A DNA stretch of 64,000 bases from Thermohalobaculum sp039822785 (GCA_039822785.1 JBCBMO010000004.1:248001-312000), one strand, 5' to 3'; counted from the stretch's first letter, positions 8,338 through 18,080 are shown. The notes: generated by a model from the sequence alone, not told the origin. Numbers and translations: made by a program.

Positions 8338-9750
8338 TCACCCGGGGGCCTTAAGGACCGTGAGCAACGCCCTCGCGTCGGTGGCGCCACTGCGCCTCAT
8401 CAGCGCCTTGGGGCCGGGATCTTCGACCAGCCAGGTCCGGCAGGCCCCGCCGGCGGTAAAGACCTCGACGATGCCGCGGTCAAAGAACAGCCGGCAGGGC
8501 GTCAAACCACCCTCCGGCGCGAAGGCCTCGCCATCGATCTCGATCCTGCCTGCCTCCACGCGGATCGTCGTTGTCGCGGCATCTGGGCGCGTCGCGATTT
8601 CCAGGGTCATGGCCTGCTCGCCGATCCCATCGATCTCCAGCGTAAAGGCCCCGCCGCAGGGCACCGCGGTTTCGGCCAGGGACACAGTGCCGATGCTCAG
8701 GGCCTCGAGGCTGACGGCCGGGGTCTGGACCAGATCGCCCTCTGCGCTGAGCGTAAGCCCCCGCGGCAGGCTGAGCGCGCCATTCCAGCCCAGTTCGGCC
8801 CGGCCGGCCCGCAGCCAGGCGACCGAAAGCCAGCGGCCGGCCGAGTCGCGAAAGCAGGTCGCGGCATAGTGGCGAGGATTGGCGTCCATCACCCCTTCAC
8901 GCTCCACCACGAAACGACCGCTGTCGGCATCGAACGTCCCGACCCGCCATTCCACAGGGCCGTAGGGTGAGACGATCAGCACGAACTTGTTGCCGAGCGG
9001 GAAGAAGGCCGGGCACTCGATGCTGCCGATCGAGCGGTCGATGCGCCGATACAGAACGCCGCGATAGCGCCAGGACGTAAGGGCCGCGTCGCGTGCTTCG
9101 TAGAGGAAGACGGCAGGGCGGCCGGAGCCCAGCGGATCGTCCTCCGCCGTCGGCGCGCTGCCGCCGAGCACCATGAAGGTGCGTCCCTCGGTGGCGAAGA
9201 TGAAGGGGTCGCGCCAGTGGCGGATCGGGTCCGGATGCATGCCGTCCGAGAGCGCCGGCATGGCGATGGGCACGAAGCTGCCGGTGTCCAGGTCGGCGGT
9301 CACCGACCATTGCTCGGCGCCATGCTCGACCCCCTTGGTGCCGCCGATGGCCGTGAAGAACAGGCGCGCGACGCCGTCCTCTCCGACCCAGCTACAACCC
9401 GAGAAGCAATGCTCCAGCGCCGCTGCCGGGTCGGGTGCCAGCGCGGGTGGGCGGTGGGCCCAGGTCACCAGATCCGGGCTGGTCGCGTGGCCCCAGTGGA
9501 TCGTGCCCCATTGGGGCTCGTTGGGGTTGTGCTGATAGAAGAGATGATACTGCCCGCCGTGGTAGATCGGCCCGTTGGGATCGTTCATCCAGCCCGCGCG
9601 CGGGGTGAAGTGAAACACCGGGCGGCGCGCCGGATCGATGGCCTGCGCCGCCTCGGCAACCATGGCATCGGCCCGCGCCCGATGTTGCGTGTTGTTCTGC
9701 CAGACCCTCATCGGGGGCAATGTCGCTTGCGCCGCTGTGGCTGGCAACAC
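8338..9750 (-). CDS. glycoside hydrolase family 32 beta-fructosidase
   Basis: A GH32 enzyme (invertase, fructan hydrolase or sucrose-6-phosphate hydrolase group) that hydrolyses terminal beta-fructosides. All three catalytic signatures are present: WMNDPNG with the nucleophile Asp, WRDP with the transition-state Asp, and IECP with the acid/base Glu. A beta-sandwich domain follows in the C-terminal third. There is no signal peptide, so the enzyme should be cytoplasmic. Start choice is uncertain: the GTG at 9750 gives 470 residues, and the ATG at 9711 (MRVWQNNT) gives 457 and is at least as likely. No sugar transporter, kinase or repressor lies beside it; its neighbour upstream is an ABC-F gene 20 bp away, so it may be read from that transcript. 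Confidence 0.9.
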   Translation of the reverse strand: MLPATAAQATLPPMRVWQNNTQHRARADAMVAEAAQAIDPARRPVFHFTPRAGWMNDPNGPIYHGGQYHLFYQHNPNEPQWGTIHWGHATSPDLVTWAHRPPALAPDPAAALEHCFSGCSWVGEDGVARLFFTAIGGTKGVEHGAEQWSVTADLDTGSFVPIAMPALSDGMHPDPIRHWRDPFIFATEGRTFMVLGGSAPTAEDDPLGSGRPAVFLYEARDAALTSWRYRGVLYRRIDRSIGSIECPAFFPLGNKFVLIVSPYGPVEWRVGTFDADSGRFVVEREGVMDANPRHYAATCFRDSAGRWLSVAWLRAGRAELGWNGALSLPRGLTLSAEGDLVQTPAVSLEALSIGTVSLAETAVPCGGAFTLEIDGIGEQAMTLEIATRPDAATTTIRVEAGRIEIDGEAFAPEGGLTPCRLFFDRGIVEVFTAGGACRTWLVEDPGPKALMRRSGATDARALLTVLKAPG

Positions 9751-9769
9751 CGGAGCGCAGAACGGCGCG

Positions 9770-11644
9770 TTATCCGCCGGCCTCCTCCAACCGCTCGCCC
9801 GCGGCGAGCCAGGCGGCCTCGGCCTTCTCCTGCGCGGTGATCAGCTCGCCGCGCTTGGCGTTGAGCGCTTCGATCTTATCCGATGGCCCCTCATAGAGCG
9901 CGGGATCCGCTAGCATCGCATCGACCCGGCCGAGCAAATCCGACAGTTTTTCAAGCTTTTCCTCGGCCGCCCTAAGCTCGGCTTTCAGCGGTGCCAAGGC
10001 GGCGCGGGAGGTCGCACGGTCGCGCCGCGCACTCTGCTGCGCGCCGGTGCCGTTCTCGGCTGACGCCCGCGCCGGGGCATTGTCCCCGGCCGACAGGATG
10101 CGCCGGCGATAGGCCTCGATATCCTCCTCGAAGGGGGTGACGCGGCCGCCCTGGACCAGCCACAGCCGGTCGGCCACCAGCTCGACCAGGTGCGGGTCGT
10201 GGGTGATCAGGATCACCGCGCCGCGATAGGCGTTGAGCGCGCCGATCAGCGCCTCACGGCTCTCCATGTCCAGGTGGTTGGTGGGCTCGTCCAGGATCAG
10301 AAGATGCGGCGCATCGAGGGTGGCAAGGCAGAGCAATAGCCGCGCCTTCTGCCCGCCCGAGAGCGATTTCACCTGGGTCTCCGCGATCTCGGCCCCGATG
10401 CCGGCACGGGCCAGGCGGGCGCGAAGCTGCCCCGGAAGTTCCTCCGGCCGCGCCCGGCGCAGGTGGTCGATGGGGGTCTCGGCGGGCACCAGTTCCTCCG
10501 CCTGGTGCTGGGCGAAGAAGCCGATGCGCAGGCGCGGGGTGGCCCGGCGCTCGCCTGTCATGGGATCGAGGCGCCCGGCGATCAACTTCGCCAGCGTCGA
10601 CTTGCCCTGGCCGTTGGCACCCAACAGCGCGATGCGGTCGTCCTGGTCGAGGCGGAAGGACACGCGGTTCAGCACTGCGGTGTCGCCATAGCCAAGCGCC
10701 GCCCCCTCCACCTGCATCAGCGGTGGCGGCAGCTCGTCCGGGTCGGGGAAGGTGAGGGTCACGGGCGCCTCGTCCTTCTCCACCGCGATGGGTTCCATCT
10801 TCTCCAGCATCTTGACGCGCGCCTGGGCCTGGCGGGCCTTGGTTGCCTTGGCGCGGAAGCGGTCGACGAAGCTCTGGAGGTGGGCGCGCCGGGCCTCCTG
10901 CTTCTTCGCACTCGCCGCCTGTAGCGCCAGCCGCTCTCGCCGCAGCCGGTCGAAGCCGTCAAAACTGCCCGTGTAGAGGGTCAGCGCCCGGTCCTTGAGG
11001 TGCAGGATATGCGTGGGCACCCGGGTCAGCAGCCCCCGGTCGTGGCTGATGAGCATGAGGCCGTGGGGATAGCGCGCGAGATAGCTCTCGAGCCAGACCG
11101 TCCCCTCCAGATCGAGATAGTTCGTGGGCTCGTCGAGCAGGAGCAGATCGGGCGCCGAGAACAGCACCGCCGCCAGCGCCACCCGCATCCGCCAGCCGCC
11201 GGAGAACTCGGACGTCGCCCTGGCCTGAGACGCCGCATCAAAGCCGAGGCCCGAGAGGATCGCAGCCGCGCGCGCCTCGGCCGAATGGGCCTCGATATCG
11301 GTCAGACGGGTTTGGATCTCAGCGATGCGGGCGGGATCGGTGGCGCTCTCGGCCTCGGCCAGCAGGCGGGCGCGCTCCTCGTCGGCTTCCAGCACGACCT
11401 CGATCAGGGTGCGGGCGTCGCCCGGCACCTCCTGCGCGACACCGCCCAGGCGGGCGCGCGGCGGCAGGGCGATGGTGCCGGCATCGGGGCTGAGCTCCCC
11501 GCGGATGAGCCGAAAGAGCGTGGTCTTGCCCGCGCCGTTGCGCCCAACCAGTCCCACACGCGCGCGCTGGGGCAGGCGCGCCGAGGCGCCCTCGAACAGC
11601 GGCCGGCCGGCCATGGCGAAGCCCAGATCTTGGATCGTCAGCAT
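9770..11644 (-). CDS. ABC-F family ATP-binding protein (YheS/Uup-like)
   Basis: A soluble ABC-F protein, a class that acts on ribosomes rather than in membranes. The 624-residue product holds two nucleotide-binding domains: Walker A GRNGAGKTT (about residue 35) with signature FSGGW and Walker B LLLLDEPTNYLD, then Walker A GANGQGKST with LSGGQ and LLILDEPTNHLD. The inter-domain linker is Arg/Lys/Ala-rich, as expected for the P-site tRNA interaction motif. A C-terminal coiled-coil-like arm (about residues 545-620, Glu/Lys/Leu-rich) resembles YheS and Uup. It has no membrane segments. It lies between cobA and the GH32 gene on the same strand; no resistance function is suggested by context. Confidence 0.93.
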   Translation of the reverse strand: MLTIQDLGFAMAGRPLFEGASARLPQRARVGLVGRNGAGKTTLFRLIRGELSPDAGTIALPPRARLGGVAQEVPGDARTLIEVVLEADEERARLLAEAESATDPARIAEIQTRLTDIEAHSAEARAAAILSGLGFDAASQARATSEFSGGWRMRVALAAVLFSAPDLLLLDEPTNYLDLEGTVWLESYLARYPHGLMLISHDRGLLTRVPTHILHLKDRALTLYTGSFDGFDRLRRERLALQAASAKKQEARRAHLQSFVDRFRAKATKARQAQARVKMLEKMEPIAVEKDEAPVTLTFPDPDELPPPLMQVEGAALGYGDTAVLNRVSFRLDQDDRIALLGANGQGKSTLAKLIAGRLDPMTGERRATPRLRIGFFAQHQAEELVPAETPIDHLRRARPEELPGQLRARLARAGIGAEIAETQVKSLSGGQKARLLLCLATLDAPHLLILDEPTNHLDMESREALIGALNAYRGAVILITHDPHLVELVADRLWLVQGGRVTPFEEDIEAYRRRILSAGDNAPARASAENGTGAQQSARRDRATSRAALAPLKAELRAAEEKLEKLSDLLGRVDAMLADPALYEGPSDKIEALNAKRGELITAQEKAEAAWLAAGERLEEAGG

Positions 11645-11711
11645 GCTGCGCGGGATAGCTGAGGGGGCAGGGGCCGTCCAGCACCCCGTACCGCCCCCCG
11701 CTCAGACTTGG

Positions 11712-12539
11712 TCAACCCTGCTCGGCCACCGGCTCCGGCAGACCGGCGAGGCTGGCGGCGAGCTTCTCGCGCTCCGCCACGATACTGCCGATCACCGCGA
11801 TGGCGGGCGCGGCGAAGGCCTGCGATTCCGCGCCAAGCTGGCCCAGTGTCGTCAGATGCATCCCCGCCTCGGGCGTACTGACCGAGGTCAGGAGGGCCGC
11901 GGGCGTGTCCGCCGCCATGCCGCCCGCCATGAGCCGTGCGCAGATCTCGGGCAGGTAGCGCATGGCCATGTAGAGCAGCACCGGCTGGTTGAGCCGGCCG
12001 AGCGCATCCCAGTCGATGGCGCTCGCCCCCTCCTGCAGGCTATGGCCCGTCGCCAGCACCAGGGCCCGGTTCGCCCCGCGCATCGTGGCGGGGATCCCCG
12101 CCTGGGCAAGGCCCGCCAGGGCGGCGGTCACGCCGGGGATCACGCGATAGGGGATGCCGGCGGCGGCCAGCGCCACCGCCTCCTCGCCCCCGCGGCCAAA
12201 GACAAAGGGGTCGCCGCCCTTGAGGCGCACCACCCGCTTGCCCGCCCGCGCGCCCTGGATCAGCGCATCCGTGATCGCCTCCTGCGCGACAGAGGGTTTG
12301 CCGCCCCGCTTGCCCGCGTAGACGGCCTCGGCCCCCGCCTGCATCAGGCCCAGCACCCGCTCGTCGACCAGCGCGTCATAGACCACGAGATCGGCGACCT
12401 TCAGCGCCTCCGCCGCCGCGATGGTCATCAGCGAGGGATCGCCCGGGCCAGCGCCCACCAGCCAGACATGGCCGGCTGCGAGCTGATCACCGGTTGTGAA
12501 CAGGCCATGGCGGCTGGGCGGTAAGGGGCCTTGCGACAT
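11712..12539 (-). CDS. cobA: uroporphyrinogen-III C-methyltransferase
   Basis: SAM-dependent methyltransferase that converts uroporphyrinogen III to precorrin-2, the branch point to siroheme and cobalamin. The 275-residue product has the family signatures VGAGPGDPSLMT near the N-terminus, VVYDALVD, and RLKGGDPFVFGRGGEE in the first half, plus the GVTAALAG and MAMRYL segments. It is the single-domain form, without CysG oxidase/chelatase. The ATG at 12539 is preferred over an in-frame TTG at 12545. It is divergent from the aminotransferase-like gene at 12651. No other cobalamin or siroheme genes are in the window. Confidence 0.93.
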   Translation of the reverse strand: MSQGPLPPSRHGLFTTGDQLAAGHVWLVGAGPGDPSLMTIAAAEALKVADLVVYDALVDERVLGLMQAGAEAVYAGKRGGKPSVAQEAITDALIQGARAGKRVVRLKGGDPFVFGRGGEEAVALAAAGIPYRVIPGVTAALAGLAQAGIPATMRGANRALVLATGHSLQEGASAIDWDALGRLNQPVLLYMAMRYLPEICARLMAGGMAADTPAALLTSVSTPEAGMHLTTLGQLGAESQAFAAPAIAVIGSIVAEREKLAASLAGLPEPVAEQG

Positions 12540-12650
12540 GCCCAATGGCTAGCCCTGCGCGCGCGGGTCGGCAAGACGCGTCAGGGATCGCTTTTGCTTT
12601 CTGCCCAAACGCGCTAGTTTCCAAATGAAACGGAGATAGGAGTGCGGCCG

Positions 12651-13814
12651 ATGCTCGATGCCGAGGCCACCCGACCTTCCTCCGCCAAGCGCATGCGCGC
12701 TCGGCGGCTCGTCTCCGGCTTGCCTGCGTCACCGCATGGCGGGATGGGCTATCCCAAGGGCGGCGGCGCTTGGGTCGAGGATGCCGGGCGTAGCCGTTAC
12801 GTCGATTGCGACCTGCGCGATGGCGCGCTGATCGCCGGTCACGCACATCCGACGGTGCTGGCGGCGCTGGAAGACTTTCTGGCGATGCGAGCGACGCCCG
12901 CGCGCGACGCAGAGGCGTTGGCGGCGCTGACCACCTATCTGCTCTCGCGTGTCTCGGGCGCGGCGCGGGTGCTCTACACGCCATGCCCGACCTCCGCGAT
13001 CATTCAGGCGGAGGCTATGGCGCGTGCGGCCACCGGGCGGCGCCCGATCCTGCACCTTGGGCCGCAAGCGGATCCGGGGCAGCGGTTTCGAGTAACGGGC
13101 GCCGTGTTTCGGCACACGCCCACCGAGGACACGGCACTGGCCGAGATCCTGGACGATCTTGCCCCCGCTGCGGTGATCCTGGCGACGGGCGGTGAAACGG
13201 CGGGGACGGCGGAGACAAACGGGCTCGCTGCGGCATGCGCCGAACGCGGCATCCTGCTGCTGCGCGACGACCGGAGCAGCCCGCTCTCCGCGACCTTCGA
13301 CGGCGAGACCACCGCGGATGGACGCATTCTGGGCTCCATCCTGGGCGGCGGTCTGCCCATCGGCGCCGTGACGGGCACGGCGGCCTTCTTCGAGACCGCA
13401 CGCCGGGGGATGGCAACTGCCCCACCGACCGCCGAGATCGCGCCCTCGGGCGGGCCGGACGGTGCGGCGCCCATCGCGGCGGTCGCCGGTCTGGCCACGC
13501 TGCAGCTCCTCGAGCAGCCCGGGGCGCAGGCCCGCCTGCACGAAGCAGGCCGGGCGATCTTCCAATCGGTTGACCGGGCGATCAAGGCGATGGCCCCGGC
13601 GGCGCGTCTTAGCGGCACCGAGGAGCGCTTTCGCATCAGCTTCGAAGACGGTGCCGGGCTTGGCCTGCGCCGCTTCTCCGACGTGCTGCTGGCGCAGGGC
13701 GTCGTTCAGCGCGGCGGCGTCTTCAACGTCAGCCTCGCGCATGACACCGAGGCGATCTCCCAAACGGTGGCGGCCATCGCGAACGCCCTCGAAAGCTCCG
13801 CGCAGATGGCCTAG
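12651..13814 (+). CDS. class-III aminotransferase-like protein lacking the catalytic lysine
   Basis: The 387-residue protein follows the fold order of glutamate-1-semialdehyde aminomutase and other class-III aminotransferases: a GAWVEDAGRSRYVDCD substrate strand, GHAHPTVLAAL, a large PLP domain, and ILGGGLPIGAV after the active-site loop. Key residues are changed. The Lys that forms the Schiff base (xGK before the GGG) is Ser, residue 229, codon TCC at 13335-13337. The phosphate-binding SGTEA segment reads PCPTSAIIQAEA, and the DEV motif reads RDDRS. It is therefore probably not a PLP transaminase. The ATG at 12651 has AGGAG eight bases upstream; a GTG at 12642 would overlap that site. Substrate or partner is unknown. 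Confidence 0.75.
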   Translation: MLDAEATRPSSAKRMRARRLVSGLPASPHGGMGYPKGGGAWVEDAGRSRYVDCDLRDGALIAGHAHPTVLAALEDFLAMRATPARDAEALAALTTYLLSRVSGAARVLYTPCPTSAIIQAEAMARAATGRRPILHLGPQADPGQRFRVTGAVFRHTPTEDTALAEILDDLAPAAVILATGGETAGTAETNGLAAACAERGILLLRDDRSSPLSATFDGETTADGRILGSILGGGLPIGAVTGTAAFFETARRGMATAPPTAEIAPSGGPDGAAPIAAVAGLATLQLLEQPGAQARLHEAGRAIFQSVDRAIKAMAPAARLSGTEERFRISFEDGAGLGLRRFSDVLLAQGVVQRGGVFNVSLAHDTEAISQTVAAIANALESSAQMA

Positions 13815-13856
13815 GCGCGCTGACGCGCTGCACTGCTTAGGCGCGCCGACGCGCTG
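13812..13856. repeat. tandem 19-bp duplication at convergent gene ends
   Basis: Two copies, 13812-13830 and 13838-13856, match at 18 of 19 positions and both begin TAGGCGCGC; the period is 26 bp. The first copy includes the stop codon of the aminotransferase-like gene. The repeat fills most of the gap before the phnM stop. It looks like a local slippage duplication and no function is evident. Confidence 0.7.
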
Positions 13857-13861
13857 GCGGC

Positions 13862-15037
13862 TCAGTCGCGCCGCATGACTGGCTGGCCGGCGACCAGGGT
13901 GGCCACCGCCATGGGCAGCATCGGATCGCCGTCGTCGATCACCACGACATCGGCGCGCTTGCCGGGCGCTAGGCTCCCCCGATCCTTCAGCCCGGCGACG
14001 GCCGCGGGATTGGTCGAGACCAGGGCCCAGGCCTGTGGCAGGCCCACCACCCCCTCGCGCACCAGCCGGAAGGCCGCCAGCAGCGGCGCGGGGTAATAGT
14101 AGTCGCTCGCCAGCACGGTACAGAGGCCCTCGCCCACCGCCGGCGCAGCATCGAGCGCGCGGATGTGGCTGCCGCCGCGGACGACGTTGGGCGCGCCCAG
14201 GATCGTGTGTTCCCCCGCCGTGCGGGCCGCCTCAGCGGTCTCGCGCGTCAGCGGAAATTCCGAGGTCACGGCACCGAGCGCGCGAAAACGCTCCCGGTCC
14301 GCCGGGCTGCGTTCGTCATGGGCGAGCAGCACGGCCCCCGCGGCGCGGGCGGCGGCGGCAACGCGCGCGATCTCCGCGTTCACCGCCGGACGCCGTGCCC
14401 AAACACTCTCCAGCAGCACACGGTAATCTGCCTCGCTCATGCCTGCCCGCTCGGCGCTTTGCGGGATCTTGGCCTGGATGTGCCCCTTCTCCATCGCATT
14501 GGTCACATGGTCGTTGAAGGCGACGATGGGGGTCGGATCCGCCGTCATCCAGGTCATCACCCGGTCGATGGCGTCATGGGCGAAGACCTCCCAGCGGATA
14601 TGCAGGCGGGTGTCGCAGCCAAGCCGCGGGCGCAGGCGAAAGAGGGCCTCGATCAGCCGCTCCGCGGTCTCAAGGCTCCGCAAGCCCGGCTCCCAGGACA
14701 CGGTCAGGGCGTGGAAGGCGGTGGTGATGCCGTTGGCGACCAACTGCCGATCGCTCTCGGCCAGTGCCACCTCGACCGGAAAGGCGGTCTTCGGGCGGGG
14801 CATCAGCTGGCGCTCAAAGGCGTCGCCGTGGATGTCGATAATCCCCGGCAGCACCAGGCGCCCCTTGGCGTCTATCCGCTCCACCCCCTCGGGCGCCGGG
14901 GTTTCCAGAAGCCCTGCGACCCGGTCGCCGGCCAGCGCGAGATCACCCTCCACCAGGCCCTCGGGCGTCAGGACACGGCCGTTCGCGATGACCCGGGTAA
15001 TCTGTGCGACCCCCTCGCGTATCGTGAAATCACGCAT
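13862..15037 (-). CDS. phnM: alpha-D-ribose 1-methylphosphonate 5-triphosphate diphosphatase
   Basis: PhnM is the amidohydrolase-superfamily enzyme of the C-P lyase pathway that removes pyrophosphate from ribose 1-methylphosphonate 5-triphosphate. The 391-residue product has the metal-binding DIHGDAFER motif (about residues 57-65), a conserved LHIRWEVF strand, NDHVTNAMEKGH, AHDE, GAPNVVRGGSH and a C-terminal LAPGKRADVVVID return to the small beta domain. The ATG at 15037 has a GGAGGGGACA ribosome site. It is divergent from phnD across 118 bp. The C-P lyase core genes phnGHIJKL are not in this window. Confidence 0.93.
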   Translation of the reverse strand: MRDFTIREGVAQITRVIANGRVLTPEGLVEGDLALAGDRVAGLLETPAPEGVERIDAKGRLVLPGIIDIHGDAFERQLMPRPKTAFPVEVALAESDRQLVANGITTAFHALTVSWEPGLRSLETAERLIEALFRLRPRLGCDTRLHIRWEVFAHDAIDRVMTWMTADPTPIVAFNDHVTNAMEKGHIQAKIPQSAERAGMSEADYRVLLESVWARRPAVNAEIARVAAAARAAGAVLLAHDERSPADRERFRALGAVTSEFPLTRETAEAARTAGEHTILGAPNVVRGGSHIRALDAAPAVGEGLCTVLASDYYYPAPLLAAFRLVREGVVGLPQAWALVSTNPAAVAGLKDRGSLAPGKRADVVVIDDGDPMLPMAVATLVAGQPVMRRD

Positions 15038-15051
15038 TGTCCCCTCCGCCA

Positions 15052-15069
15052 CTGTCACGAGTCCGTCGC
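15052..15069. promoter_or_regulatory. candidate Pho box in the phnM-phnD divergent region
   Basis: The sequence CTGTCAC-GAGT-CCGTCGC has two heptamers separated by four bases, the layout of the PhoB consensus (CTGTCAT, four bases, CTGTCAT). The first heptamer matches at six of seven positions and the second at four. It lies 15 bp upstream of phnM and about 87 bp upstream of phnD, so it could serve phosphate-starvation control in both directions. The match is partial, and this is an inference from position as much as from sequence. Confidence 0.4.
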
Positions 15070-15155
15070 CGAGCGCTGCTAACCGCCGTCGCGGATCCCG
15101 CTCACGCGCCACGGTCCCTATCACACCCCCGGATTCCCAGACAGGAGGAAAGCCG

Positions 15156-16019
15156 ATGCTCCGCTCGCTTCTCGCCGCCGCCGCCCTGGCCGCCATGCCG
15201 CTGGTCGCCGCCGCCGACGGCCATGCGATCAAGTTCGCCGTCACCGATGTCGAGGGCCTGGAGGTCCTGCAGCAGGAGTTCGGTGCCTTCGAGACCGCGC
15301 TCGAAGCCGCCACCATGCTTGATGTCGAGCTTTTCCCGGTCAGCTCGCGCACCGCGGCAGTGGAGGCGATGAAGGCTGAGCAGGTCGATTTCGTCCTTAC
15401 CGGCCCTGCGGAGTACGTGGTGATCGAGGCGCTGACCAACGCCAAGATCGTCGTCGGCTGGCAGCGCCCGGACTATTTCGCCCAGATCGTCGTGCTCTCC
15501 GAGGGCCCGATCAAATCGGCGGACGACCTCAAGGGCCAGACGGTCACCTTCGGCTCGGTCGGCTCGACCTCCCAGCACCTTGGCCCGGCGCAGGCGCTGG
15601 CCGACCTGGGCCTCAACTACGGCGCCGACTACAACCCGCAGATCATCGGCCGTAACGTGGCGGTCGAGGCGATGATCCGCGGCGACGTCCAGGGCGTGGG
15701 CATGAACTTCGGCCACCTGAACCGCATCCGCGCCGCCTTCCCCGACACGGCCTTCACCGTCGTCGCGCGCGGCCGCGATCTGCCGAACGACATCCTGGTG
15801 GCGCGCGAGGGCGTGTCGGACGAGGTCTTCGGCAAGGTCCGCGATGCCTTCCTCAACGACGGTGCCGCGCTGATGGAGGCGGTGCTGATGGGCGAGGACA
15901 ACGCCAAATACAAGGGCGGGTTCTTCCTCACCACCATCGAGGACAGTGACTACGACTACGTCCGCTCCATGTACCGCACCATCGGCGTGGACAGCTTCGA
16001 CACCTTCGTCGGCGACTGA
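15156..16019 (+). CDS. phnD: phosphonate/phosphite ABC transporter substrate-binding protein
   Basis: Periplasmic binding protein of a PhnCDE importer. The 287-residue product has a signal peptide (LLAAAALAAMPLVAAADG) and the PhnD-family features: an AVTDVEG first strand, the SSRTAAVEAMKAEQVDFVLTG segment that starts the ligand pocket, the GSVGSTSQHLGP motif on helix 1 of lobe 2 (anion-binding Ser/Thr cluster), and a RDLPNDILVAR return strand. AGGAGG lies five to seven bases before the ATG. It is first in phnD-phnC-phnE, and the phnM neighbour supports phosphonates as ligand; phosphite or phosphate esters are alternatives for this family. Confidence 0.92.
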   Translation: MLRSLLAAAALAAMPLVAAADGHAIKFAVTDVEGLEVLQQEFGAFETALEAATMLDVELFPVSSRTAAVEAMKAEQVDFVLTGPAEYVVIEALTNAKIVVGWQRPDYFAQIVVLSEGPIKSADDLKGQTVTFGSVGSTSQHLGPAQALADLGLNYGADYNPQIIGRNVAVEAMIRGDVQGVGMNFGHLNRIRAAFPDTAFTVVARGRDLPNDILVAREGVSDEVFGKVRDAFLNDGAALMEAVLMGEDNAKYKGGFFLTTIEDSDYDYVRSMYRTIGVDSFDTFVGD

Positions 16020-16028
16020 CACGCGCAA

Positions 16029-16052
16029 GGGTCCCGGCCCCCGTCGGGACCC
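16029..16052 (+). terminator. intercistronic stem-loop after phnD
   Basis: Perfect 8-bp inverted repeat (GGGTCCCG at 16029-16036 and CGGGACCC at 16045-16052) around an 8-base loop, followed by GTTT. It sits in the 51-bp gap between phnD and phnC. Such hairpins after binding-protein genes commonly stabilise the upstream message or give partial termination, so that the binding protein exceeds the membrane subunits. No long T tract follows. Confidence 0.6.
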
Positions 16053-16070
16053 GTTTGCCAGGGAGAGCGC

Positions 16071-16869
<799 letters not shown>

Positions 16870-16877
<8 letters not shown>

Positions 16878-17679
16878 TCTGTCCGCCCCCAAGCGCATCA
16901 CGCCCTCGCGCCTTGCCGGCACCTCGGTGGGTGGCTTCGTCGCGCTCGTCGTCCTTGGCGCGGTGATCATCAGCTCTGCGACCGAGGTCGCCCCCTCACC
17001 CGAGCGGCTGGTCGCCGGGGTGCCGCGCATGGCCAATCTGGTCGAGCGTATGATGCCGCCCAATCTGGACCCTGCGTTCCTGGAGCGGATCGCCTGGCGG
17101 ATCCTGGAGACCTTTCAGATCGCGCTGGTGGGGGCGGCCATCGGCATCGCCCTCAGCCTGCCGATCGCCTGGGCCGCCGCCCGCGGCGTCTCTCCGGTCG
17201 GGCCCTTCAACTTTCTGTTCAAGGCGCTCGTCTCGCTGTTTCGCACGGTGCCAGACCTGATCTGGGCGCTGATCTTCGTCGTTGCCGTGGGCCTGGGCGC
17301 GGTCGCGGGCACCATGACCATCGTGGTCGACACCATCGGTTTTTGCGGCCGCTTCTTCGCGGAGGCGATGGAGGACGCCGAAAAAGCCCCCCAGGACGCG
17401 TTGAACGCCATCGGCGCCAATCGCTTCTCCGTGCTCTGCGCGGCGATCATCCCCGACGCCATGCCCTCGATGATCAACGCCTCGCTCTTCGCGCTGGAGA
17501 AGGCCGTGCGCTCCTCGGTGGTGCTCGGCCTCGTCGGCGCGGGCGGCATCGGGCAGGAGCTGAAGGTCGCCTTCGACCTGTTCCAATACCAGAACGCGGC
17601 GACGATCATCCTGGTGATCTTCGTCATCGTGCTGGCGATGGAGTACGTGACCGACCGCCTGCGCGCGCGCCTGCAGTAG
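16870..17679 (+). CDS. phnE: phosphonate ABC transporter permease
   Basis: Membrane subunit of the PhnCDE importer. The 269-residue protein has about six transmembrane segments, starting with LAGTSVGGFVALVVLGAVII, and the BPD-transporter EAA loop region (AMEDAEKAPQDALNAIGANR) that docks on PhnC. The ATG at 16870 lies inside the end of phnC (overlap ATGGTTGA); a longer in-frame reading from 16810 is wholly inside phnC and unlikely. It is last in the operon; the next gene is convergent, 8 bp away. Confidence 0.93.
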
Positions 17680-17687
17680 CGCCCCGT

Positions 17688-18080
17688 CTACTCAGGCGGC
17701 GCTTCCTCCACGAAGGTCTCGAGCAAGAGGCCTTGCAGGGCACTCCGCAGGTCCTGCGCCGCGGTATCGACCCTTGCCATGGCGGCTCTGACAGCGGCTG
17801 GATCCGGGTTTTCGGCCGTCGCCATGCGCAGCATCTCCCGTCGGCGCAGCTGAAGGGTATCGCGCAGCGCCGTGATCGTCGCTTCCTCCCGCTTGAGGTT
17901 GGCCACAAAGGCATGACGGTCCTCGGTCGACAGTTCGACGAACAGATCCGCGGCGCCGGAGAGCGGGAAGATCCCGGCCTGATAGGCGCGCAACGTGACG
18001 CCGATGACCGCCGCGTTCGCCAGGAGCGACAGGCAGGCGACAGCGACAAAGCCGATGCGGAGGGTTCTGCGCATCCTCAT
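17688..18080 (-). CDS. periplasmic heavy-metal-sensor-like protein (CnrX/ZraP type)
   Basis: A 130-residue protein with one N-terminal membrane anchor (about residues 8-30) and a periplasmic helical hairpin rich in Arg, Glu, Leu and Ala (residues 42-125). This layout matches the Metal_resist / periplasmic heavy-metal sensor family, whose members CnrX and ZraP sense metals or envelope stress. Metal ligands are sparse: only His56 and a few acidic and Met residues, so metal binding is not certain. The ATG overlaps the stop of the putative anti-sigma gene as ATGA, and a longer reading begins at 18095. It closes a sigma / anti-sigma / sensor series that resembles CnrH-CnrY-CnrX. Confidence 0.75.
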   Translation of the reverse strand: MRMRRTLRIGFVAVACLSLLANAAVIGVTLRAYQAGIFPLSGAADLFVELSTEDRHAFVANLKREEATITALRDTLQLRRREMLRMATAENPDPAAVRAAMARVDTAAQDLRSALQGLLLETFVEEAPPE

